NCBI RefSeq assembly: GCF_000235365.1
Contig: NC_016453.1
Location: forward strand, 930,001-994,000
Origin: Eremothecium cymbalariae DBVPG#7215
Taxonomy: Eukaryota > Ascomycota > Saccharomycetes > Saccharomycetales > Saccharomycetaceae
Length of the DNA stretch: 64,000 nucleotides
Direction: 5' to 3'
A program made the position numbers and the translations under genes. Numbering within the stretch: position 1 is the stretch's first letter; each line of letters begins with the position of its first letter. The notes below the pieces were generated by a model. The model saw nothing but the letters and a program-made list of their open reading frames with translations, was not told the origin of the DNA and made no database searches. Shown here piece by piece: positions 57,514 through 64,000 of the stretch.

Positions 57514-57720
57514 AACTATAGATATCTCACTATTTTGAAATATTTGAGGTAGTAATATAATGGTAGTAGTACATTTAGTTAAAGTTGCAGATTAATAATG
57601 GTTTAAATAAGATCATATCCAACGAAATGAATCTTTCATGTCATGGAGGTGATATATTCACGCCATTCAATAGCTTAACATGTTCCACTGAAATAGTAAG
57701 CCCTGCAACACGGAAGCACC

Positions 57721-58347
57721 ATGAATACTGCCTCAACAAATCCAAACACGCTACAAAGTGGGGTACTTGGTGGGATTAGTTCTTCCAAATCGTTGAAAGC
57801 ATTCGGTGAAACGATTTGGAAGACTAAAACGGCAAAGGTGAATGCGGAGCTATTTACATTAACCTACGGTTCTATCGTCTCTCAATTGTGCAGTGACTAT
57901 CAGAGGGACTTTAATAAAGTTAATAATCAGTTGTTTGCAATGGGAAGGTCGATCGGTGTGAGGCTGATAGAAGATTTCATTGCACGTTCGGCCTTACCAC
58001 GTTGCGATAACATGGTTCAGACAAGTGAAGTTATTAGCAAAGTTGCTTTCAAGGTTTTCCTAAATATCACGCCACATGTAACCAATTGGAGTAGTGCTAA
58101 GGATGCATTCTCGTTAATACTAGATGAAAATCCGTTATCAGATTTTGTGGAACTACCCATGGATGCTATGAAAGAGTTATGGTACTCCAACATTTTATGT
58201 GGTGTATTAAAGGGTGCCCTGGAGATGGTACAACTGGATTGCCAGATTTGGTTCGTTAGCGATGTATTGAGAGGAGATGCTCACACCGAAATGAAAGTTA
58301 AATTGAATAGAATTTTGAAAGATGAAATTCCTGCAGGTGAGGACTAG
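57721..58347 (+). CDS. BET3: Bet3, core TRAPP subunit
   Basis: 208 residues; 15 longer than the 193 of S. cerevisiae, all at the N-terminus. From residue 24 (SLKAFGETIWK) the match is close: NAELFTLTYGSIVSQLC, IGVRLIEDFIAR, and the palmitoylated-type Cys95 in ALPRCDN, then VELPMDAMKELWYSNILCGVLKG and the C-terminus RILKDEIPAGED. Bet3 is a core subunit of TRAPP, exchange factor for the Rab protein Ypt1 in ER-Golgi traffic and, with Trs120 (also in this window), part of TRAPPII. It converges with GPT2, as in YKR067-068. Confidence 0.97.
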   Translation: MNTASTNPNTLQSGVLGGISSSKSLKAFGETIWKTKTAKVNAELFTLTYGSIVSQLCSDYQRDFNKVNNQLFAMGRSIGVRLIEDFIARSALPRCDNMVQTSEVISKVAFKVFLNITPHVTNWSSAKDAFSLILDENPLSDFVELPMDAMKELWYSNILCGVLKGALEMVQLDCQIWFVSDVLRGDAHTEMKVKLNRILKDEIPAGED

Positions 58348-58439
58348 AATAATATGCAACATCCGCATCGATACGATATTAAGATATTTAGCTGGTGTTT
58401 TTTATATTCATACAGTTGAATTTACTTACTATAGTAGCA

Positions 58440-60581
58440 TTACATAGTGACTAACACCTTGATAGCCATCAAGCTAGTCGGTTTTTCTTTCGTTCCTCTA
58501 GTTTGTAATATCAACGAGGCAATTTTTGATGAGGGCGTCTCTTTATATTCAAATTCCAAATCTTCTGGAGCACCAGGTAATTGATCAATATATCCATCAC
58601 CAAATATTGGTATGTCTGCAAGGGAACCTCTGGAATTAATTTTAGAGACAGCATTAGATAATTGTGAGGTAGTGGAGGCAGAATGTACTCTGGAATATGT
58701 GCTATCATTGGCAGAGAGATCCTCATAGTTGTAATCTGATTCGCTAACATTGTCACTTAATGCGCTATCTTCATCGCTATCCAAATCTGGAAACAACTTT
58801 GGACCAAACTCACCTACAACTTCAGTAACTTCTGAACATAAACTTCTTCTTAAATGCTTCAATTCCTCTATTTTACGTGAAGGATAAATCAGGGATATCA
58901 ACAAAGGCGGTAGTGACTTAAAAATGTCCATGCCCCGTTCACCAATTCGAAAGGATGCATAGGTAGTACAAAAAAGCAAGATGTAGTAGTAAAAAAAAAG
59001 CCTGATCTTATCAGAAATTGAATCAAAATTGGTGTACCTTGATGAAATAATTGTTAATGCAAGAGAATACGTGATGTACAATGTTGGCGCCATAATAAGT
59101 GCGACAAACAATTTCCAGGTTGCTAATAGGTCGTCACCCTTGATTTTAACAAATGACTTTTTGACTCCTTCTGACGCTTTCTTTTGAGAATAGTAATGGC
59201 ATGTTATAAATATTGGGACAAAAAGAATAGCGCCAGGTAGAGATAAAATAGTGAATATGAAAACTTGGTACAACCTTCTCAGGAATGTAAATAAGGTATG
59301 CATCATGGCTTCATTTGATGTCTTTAACTGTTCAACTTGATGATCTCTCAACCCAAGCGAATAAAGTTGATCGTTATACTCTTTAACTCCCTTCATTAAC
59401 TGCTGTACCTTTGGAAGATTTTTGTATTTTGTATAGCCAATTAACAGCCTTCTGTTCATTTCAACAACCAAAGACAATGGAATACGCCCATTGATTGTTT
59501 TAGGCTGATATAATCTTCTTGTTGCCTGGATTAACATTAAAGTCTCGTAATCTTCAGCATTCACGGTTACCGAATACAATGCGTTTGTCACATGTTCTAG
59601 TAATTCAGACACTGCTTTCCTAGGATCTTCAATGTACGCCTTACCCGCAGCTTCATCGACAATGATAGGTTCACCGAACTCTAGTACCGCTCTAGATCTA
59701 AATTTATTTCTATGAAAATAGTTTAATCCACATGGTACAATAGTGATAGGCAACGTTGGATCTGCTGCTACAGCACCCAAGGCCATGATGGCAACACCAG
59801 CCTTAATTGGTAGTAACGAGGGCCTGTCATGTGATCCACCCTCAGAGAAAATTCCCACAAGTCCTTTCGTATGCAAGTTATTGAACACATTTTGAAACAC
59901 AACGCTGTTGTTAACATTGGATGCATATTTGAAGTGCGTGCCGCCGACAACAAGTTCTCTCACCTGCACGCTATTCTTGAATGGCTTCATTAGTACAATC
60001 GTTTCATGATCCTGAATGAATGCAATCTGTGTATTACTCAAATAATTGGGCAAACCGAGCAACGACTTTGGAGTAAATATATCTCGCAGATCAGGTATTG
60101 CAACGTCTGGATCTTTGCTCCGCACTTTGTATGTTAGTGGATCATTATCATAGTCCGGGCAATATAGCACCATATTAGGGTCTACTGGTTTTAAATTATC
60201 AACCGATCTATCCACAGGAATACCACCAGTCCACCGACCAAACAACCCAACAAATGCCTTCTTAAAAGAAGAAGCTGCTGCAACAAAACATGGCCGTCTC
60301 GATTGAACCCCAGGCAACATAAAAATTTGGGACATGACTAACGCTGGATCAACAAATTGATTAGCATGAGGAGCACAAACAACAATAGTAGGATTTCCCT
60401 TGGGAGGGATATTGTATGATCCTCTAACCTGGATTTCCCTGAAAAAAATCTTGAATACAACATCAAATGCTAAAACTGTAAAATCATACAAAAATGTGTG
60501 TAGATTATAGCAGTACCCACTGTAGGGATTTATGTAGCTCTTGTCAACCTCCGGTACATGTACAGCCATCCTGTCCTCCAA
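58440..60581 (-). CDS. GPT2: Gpt2, glycerol-3-phosphate/DHAP O-acyltransferase
   Basis: 713 residues against about 743. Acyltransferase motifs are complete: HANQFVDP (H-x4-D, residues about 72-79), the substrate-binding GRWTGGIPVDRS, and FSEGGSHDRPSLLPIKAG (about 246-263). Hydrophobic segments near residues 440-465, 490-510 and 520-545 anchor the protein in the ER membrane, and the acidic, Ser-rich tail is typical. It catalyses the first acylation step of glycerolipid synthesis. S. cerevisiae has the paralogues GPT2 and SCT1; the location beside BET3 supports GPT2. An A9 run at 58991-58999 lies in frame without disruption. Confidence 0.94.
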   Translation of the reverse strand: MEDRMAVHVPEVDKSYINPYSGYCYNLHTFLYDFTVLAFDVVFKIFFREIQVRGSYNIPPKGNPTIVVCAPHANQFVDPALVMSQIFMLPGVQSRRPCFVAAASSFKKAFVGLFGRWTGGIPVDRSVDNLKPVDPNMVLYCPDYDNDPLTYKVRSKDPDVAIPDLRDIFTPKSLLGLPNYLSNTQIAFIQDHETIVLMKPFKNSVQVRELVVGGTHFKYASNVNNSVVFQNVFNNLHTKGLVGIFSEGGSHDRPSLLPIKAGVAIMALGAVAADPTLPITIVPCGLNYFHRNKFRSRAVLEFGEPIIVDEAAGKAYIEDPRKAVSELLEHVTNALYSVTVNAEDYETLMLIQATRRLYQPKTINGRIPLSLVVEMNRRLLIGYTKYKNLPKVQQLMKGVKEYNDQLYSLGLRDHQVEQLKTSNEAMMHTLFTFLRRLYQVFIFTILSLPGAILFVPIFITCHYYSQKKASEGVKKSFVKIKGDDLLATWKLFVALIMAPTLYITYSLALTIISSRYTNFDSISDKIRLFFYYYILLFCTTYASFRIGERGMDIFKSLPPLLISLIYPSRKIEELKHLRRSLCSEVTEVVGEFGPKLFPDLDSDEDSALSDNVSESDYNYEDLSANDSTYSRVHSASTTSQLSNAVSKINSRGSLADIPIFGDGYIDQLPGAPEDLEFEYKETPSSKIASLILQTRGTKEKPTSLMAIKVLVTM

Positions 60582-60993
60582 ACTTGGATCAAAGATGCGA
60601 AATAGAATTACTATGGACCTCTTGTATGCTTATAACTTTCAATATCAATAAAGAGCCTCCGATTCAAACAACTCGATGAGGCTTTGAAAGTACGAGTTCT
60701 TTGATTGTGGATCAGTTTCGCGAATCAAAGCCCGGCTGTAGTTGGATATATGGCGGCCCGGCTGTGCGATTTACCAGTTAAATAGGCGTTACTATTCGAC
60801 AACGGGTAAAGAAAATTATTAATAAAAGACTAAAAACGCAACTGAGAGATGTGTATATTTTACGTAACAGTCTTGATTGTATTGAGGTTTGTTGTGGTGT
60901 GATTCAAATAGTAGGAGAGTGAAATCGGTTACTAGTTGTTTTTGTTGTAGATGGTAGATTTCTAATACAGTAACTTATATTTTAACATTCATG
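60582..60993. promoter_or_regulatory. GPT2 promoter region
   Basis: 412 bases between the GPT2 start and the end of the next minus-strand gene. CGGGTAA (60803-60809), a Reb1 core on the minus strand, lies about 220 bases before GPT2. No other site assigned. Confidence 0.5.
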
Positions 60994-62139
60994 TTAAGTT
61001 GAACGCAAGATTTCAAGTTTACTGTCCTGTAGATATTGGTACTCTAAGGATATATCACGGTTAAGAAACGATGCGCTCTCCTTTAGATCCATCCACTCAT
61101 TTGTGAAGTCAACTAGGGAATTTACTTGTGCCAAATTCATGCCTTGATTTATATGATTGTAGAGAGTTTTTACCTGCGCGAAATCAGGAATAAATAGGGT
61201 TTCTACCTCTGATTTTTCAAATATATTGTGGAACTGATATTTTTGAATGAATCTAGAAGCGTGTTTCTGTTCATTGGACCATAGCTTATGCCACCAGGGA
61301 CGTGTTTGAGGGATATCTAGAGCGAACAACTTATGTTCAGACATTGTTCTGCTTAAGTTATGGAAAAATTGTATCATTCTGCTGGGGATGAACATTTCTG
61401 ATCCGCTGGGAAAGTGAAGGTGATTTGGTATGCATATATCAGCAGCAACTCTGCACAAGTCATCAGGGTCTCCAAAACTAACGCTTTTATGGTTTTGCAG
61501 TACGTCCACATCAACATACATTTGTTGCCATCCATGGTTCTCGTCCATCTTGATTAAATCGCATGATAGGTAACTTAAAACACCGTTCATCAGAATAACG
61601 TATACTGGGCCTTCGGTGAAGTACTGTTCGCTGTTTGATAATAGAATACCTCTGTTCAATACTTTAAGCCGAGGATGCTTGACCTTCTGTGCGATTTTGC
61701 TCCTATGGGGCTGTATGGACTCATAAAGTTGCATCAAATTACAGTGTACCCGACCTGTTAGTTGTAGATCCACTTGATCTAGATAATCAACCAGCATCTC
61801 ACCACTTCTTAACGCCTGATTTATATCCATGTATATGATCATGATATTTAAATCGTGGTATGGGTAACTATTTAGCTTATAATCGACATGCATCCATCTT
61901 GCTAGAGAATGGGAAACTAGAGATTCAAACCGGTGGATCGAGTGCAATCTCGTAAGAGGATCTTGCATGTGCGGATTGAAGAACTTGCCACGATGAGCTA
62001 TCTTGACGTTATTCCATTCCATCAAATCTCGGTAACACACTGTAAAAGAGGTCAAACTAGACACTTCAAGTAGCTGCTTGGTATTCAAAAGCGGAGGCAA
62101 CCTTGCCTGAATACCAAACCTCCTCAGATATTGCTTCAT
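60994..62139 (-). CDS. Divergent MidA/NDUFAF7-like protein, probably mitochondrial (YKL162C-like)
   Basis: 381 residues. The N-terminus MKQYLRRFGIQARLPPLL is basic and acid-free, a plausible mitochondrial presequence. I do not recognise it by direct identity, but the layout resembles fungal proteins of the MidA/NDUFAF7 methyltransferase-like family, such as S. cerevisiae YKL162C: a central NGVLSYLSCDL, then FIPSRMIQFFHNLSRTM, a PWWHKLW, and VETLFIPDFAQVKTLYNHI near the end. The usual glycine-rich S-adenosylmethionine motif is not evident, so it may be catalytically inactive. Animal NDUFAF7 methylates complex I; whether this yeast has complex I cannot be seen here. It lies divergent from RAT1. 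Confidence 0.55.
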   Translation of the reverse strand: MKQYLRRFGIQARLPPLLNTKQLLEVSSLTSFTVCYRDLMEWNNVKIAHRGKFFNPHMQDPLTRLHSIHRFESLVSHSLARWMHVDYKLNSYPYHDLNIMIIYMDINQALRSGEMLVDYLDQVDLQLTGRVHCNLMQLYESIQPHRSKIAQKVKHPRLKVLNRGILLSNSEQYFTEGPVYVILMNGVLSYLSCDLIKMDENHGWQQMYVDVDVLQNHKSVSFGDPDDLCRVAADICIPNHLHFPSGSEMFIPSRMIQFFHNLSRTMSEHKLFALDIPQTRPWWHKLWSNEQKHASRFIQKYQFHNIFEKSEVETLFIPDFAQVKTLYNHINQGMNLAQVNSLVDFTNEWMDLKESASFLNRDISLEYQYLQDSKLEILRST

Positions 62140-62546
62140 CTATGTTCATATGAAGCAAGTTCTTGTACTTGACAGCTTTACGGAGTTGCTCATGTTCTTT
62201 TCGGTTAAAGTACCCTTAACATGGAAACCCTAATACTACCTTAAGCACACCAATCCAAGTAAGATTTGGATAATAAAAAACACGCTATTGTCCAGTTAAG
62301 CAACACAGTAAAGGCCGCAATATAAATCCTGATAAATCATTTAAAGGTTTGAATCTGTAGCAGAACCCTCAAGCTCTTCTTAAGTTCGAAGCCCTTATAA
62401 TCACGTGATTTATATCTGTCTTAAAGCTATCATCCTGTAAAAAAACTTCCAACAGAATGCCATAAAATAAAGCAGACCATTACTTCAGATACGCTGAATT
62501 TGAGACAGCAATTACAAACATAATAGACTGAACTAAATAGATTACT
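62140..62546. promoter_or_regulatory. Divergent promoter MidA-like gene / RAT1
   Basis: 407 bases between divergent starts. It holds a CACGTG palindrome (listed separately). A GTTCGA-type tRNA box at about 62382 lacks the rest of a tRNA. Confidence 0.55.
62400..62409. promoter_or_regulatory. ATCACGTGAT palindrome upstream of RAT1
   Basis: A 10-base perfect palindrome of Cbf1 type, 138 bases before the RAT1 start. The identical 10-mer occurs 132 bases before NOB1 (45732-45741). There is no CDEIII-like sequence next to it, so it is not a centromere element. Confidence 0.55.
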
Positions 62547-64000
62547 ATGGGTGTTCCTTCATTTTTTCGATGGATATCAAGAAAGTATCCTAAGATCATC
62601 TCTCCTGTTCTCGAAGAGACCCCTCAAATAGTTGATGGTGTAAAGTTGCCCATCGACTATTCCTCTCCAAATCCCAATGGAGAATTGGACAATCTATATT
62701 TAGATATGAATGGTATTGTTCATCCTTGTTCACACCCAGAGAATAAGCCTGCTCCGGAGACAGAAGATCAAATGCTTCTTGAAGTTTTTGAGTACACTAA
62801 CAGGGTATTGAATATGGCAAGGCCAAGGAGGGTGCTGATGATAGCCGTTGATGGTGTTGCACCGAGAGCTAAGATGAATCAACAAAGATCACGTCGATTT
62901 CGTAGTGCGCGTGATGCGAAGTTTGCGAATGAGGAAAAAGCTCGTGTGTTAGCAGAGCGTGAGGCGTATGGAGAGTTAATTGATGATTCCGTGAAGGCAA
63001 AAACTACTTGGGATTCGAATGCAATTACTCCGGGTACGCCATTTATGGACAAATTAGCTGCTGCGCTAAGATATTGGACAAGTTTTAAACTAGCTACTGA
63101 CCCTGGTTGGAAACACTTGCAAGTTATTATCAGCGATGCTACCGTACCAGGAGAAGGTGAACATAAAATCATGAACTTTATAAGATCACAAAGAGTAGAC
63201 AGTCAGTACAATCCAAATACCACTCACTGTATCTATGGTTTAGACGCCGATCTGATATTTTTGGGTCTAGCTACGCATGAACCACATTTCAAGATCTTAC
63301 GTGAAGACGTTTTTGCTCAGGACAATCGTAGGAGGCCACGCGCACAGGAAATGATCAATATGTCTGAAGAAGACAAGCAGCATTTGATCGAACAAGATGC
63401 AGAAAAGCCGTTCCTTTGGTTACATGTAAGTGTGCTGAGGGAATACTTAGCTGCCGAGCTGCATGTACAAAGACTGTCTTTCCCCTTTGACCTGGAAAGG
63501 GCAATAGACGATTGGGTATTTATGTGCTTCTTCTGTGGTAACGATTTTCTACCGCACTTACCATGCCTGGATGTCAGAGAGAACAGCATTGACATTCTAG
63601 TTGAGATATGGAAGACCGTGCTGCCTTCTTTGAAAACTTATCTGACATGTGACGGTGAATTGAACTTAGCTGGAGTGCAAAAAGTACTAGAACAGCTTGG
63701 GAGCCGTGAACCGGAGCTCTTTAAGAGAAAGCATGAACAAGAGAGTCGAAAGAAGGAAGCCCAGGAGAGAAGGAAGATGCTGAAAAATAATCCTAATGTG
63801 ACAAAAGGCGCTGTAGACAGGAACTTCACTGTGCCCCTTGAGAGCATGCCTGTTTATGACGTAAATGGGAAAGCAGCAGATGAATCTTTAAACCTTACCA
63901 ACAAGGATTTTGCCAACATGCGAAAGGAAATTAACCTTGCGAACGAGGGTGATAAGACCGCTCTAGGAGCCCTGCAAAAGCGCAGCGAAGAAAACAATGG
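62547..64000 (+). CDS. RAT1: Rat1, nuclear 5'-3' exoribonuclease (5' part only)
   Basis: The window ends inside this gene; about 484 residues are visible of a protein of about 1006. [17 protein letters not shown] is the XRN family start. Acidic active-site blocks follow: [12 protein letters not shown] (residues about 50-61), [33 protein letters not shown] (about 195-208), and [13 protein letters not shown] (about 230-242), then [12 protein letters not shown]. Rat1 degrades RNA from 5' monophosphate ends in the nucleus, trims rRNA and snoRNA precursors and releases RNA polymerase II at gene ends. A Cbf1-type palindrome is in the promoter. Confidence 0.98.
   Translation, partial: MGVPSFFRWISRKYPKIISPVLEETPQIVDGVKLPIDYSSPNPNGELDNLYLDMNGIVHPCSHPENKPAPETEDQMLLEVFEYTNRVLNMARPRRVLMIAVDGVAPRAKMNQQRSRRFRSARDAKFANEEKARVLAEREAYGELIDDSVKAKTTWDSNAITPGTPFMDKLAAALRYWTSFKLATDPGWKHLQVIISDATVPGEGEHKIMNFIRSQRVDSQYNPNTTHCIYGLDADLIFLGLATHEPHFKILREDVFAQDNRRRPRAQEMINMSEEDKQHLIEQDAEKPFLWLHVSVLREYLAAELHVQRLSFPFDLERAIDDWVFMCFFCGNDFLPHLPCLDVRENSIDILVEIWKTVLPSLKTYLTCDGELNLAGVQKVLEQLGSREPELFKRKHEQESRKKEAQERRKMLKNNPNVTKGAVDRNFTVPLESMPVYDVNGKAADESLNLTNKDFANMRKEINLANEGDKTALGALQKRSEENN

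Noticed and set aside
62375..62395. AGTTCGAAGCC resembling a tRNA B-box
   Set aside because: No A-box or cloverleaf could be drawn around it.

Overview
The window is a compact, nearly intron-free nuclear chromosome segment of a budding yeast of the family Saccharomycetaceae, with moderate GC content by eye. Almost every large open frame matches a Saccharomyces cerevisiae protein recognised from memory. The gene order interleaves S. cerevisiae blocks that lie on different chromosomes after the whole-genome duplication: YOR157-161 with YDR407-412, then YML041-042, YDR414/416/418-419 with YEL050-054, and finally YOR048-058 with YKR067-072. Each gene is present once. That pattern is expected of a lineage that did not pass through the duplication (Eremothecium, Kluyveromyces or Lachancea type). 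The species cannot be fixed from the sequence alone.

Layout. 1-12.5 kb: 3' part of PNS1, a small F-box-like gene, MTR10, SME1, PET123, TRS120, PUP1 with a clear Rpn4 (PACE) site, and ADE8. 13-23.6 kb: a Siz/PIAS SUMO ligase, STE14, VPS71, CAT2, a continuous reading frame joining a Dfm1-type derlin to a Trx3-type thioredoxin, and RRP17. 23.7-36 kb: ERD1, RML2, VMA8, SYF1, AFG1, MAK10. 36-41 kb: RPL12 with an unusual GC-rich upstream island, an Atg37/ACBD5-like acyl-CoA-binding membrane protein, and RAD30. 41.5-64 kb: ASE1, SGT1, NOB1, SIS2/VHS3, DRE2, TMC1, MET1, ETT1, BET3, GPT2, a divergent MidA-like protein, and the 5' part of RAT1. No transposon, CRISPR array, tRNA or rRNA gene was seen.

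Functionally this is housekeeping content: membrane traffic (TRS120, BET3, ERD1), mitochondrial translation (PET123, RML2), RNA processing (SME1, SYF1, RRP17, NOB1, RAT1), the proteasome and ER-associated degradation (PUP1, derlin), SUMO and microtubule functions, and sulphur and purine metabolism.

Two things stand out. First, the derlin-thioredoxin frame is uninterrupted across the derlin SHP (Cdc48-binding) box and a basic stretch resembling a mitochondrial presequence. It is either a true fusion or an overlapping gene with internal initiation. Second, four conserved plus-strand genes (RRP17, SYF1, RAD30, ETT1) are each broken by a single-base frameshift in a short A-run. Reading across the shift restores the expected length and conserved C-termini. 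Sequencing error is the leading explanation, but programmed or transcriptional slippage is testable.
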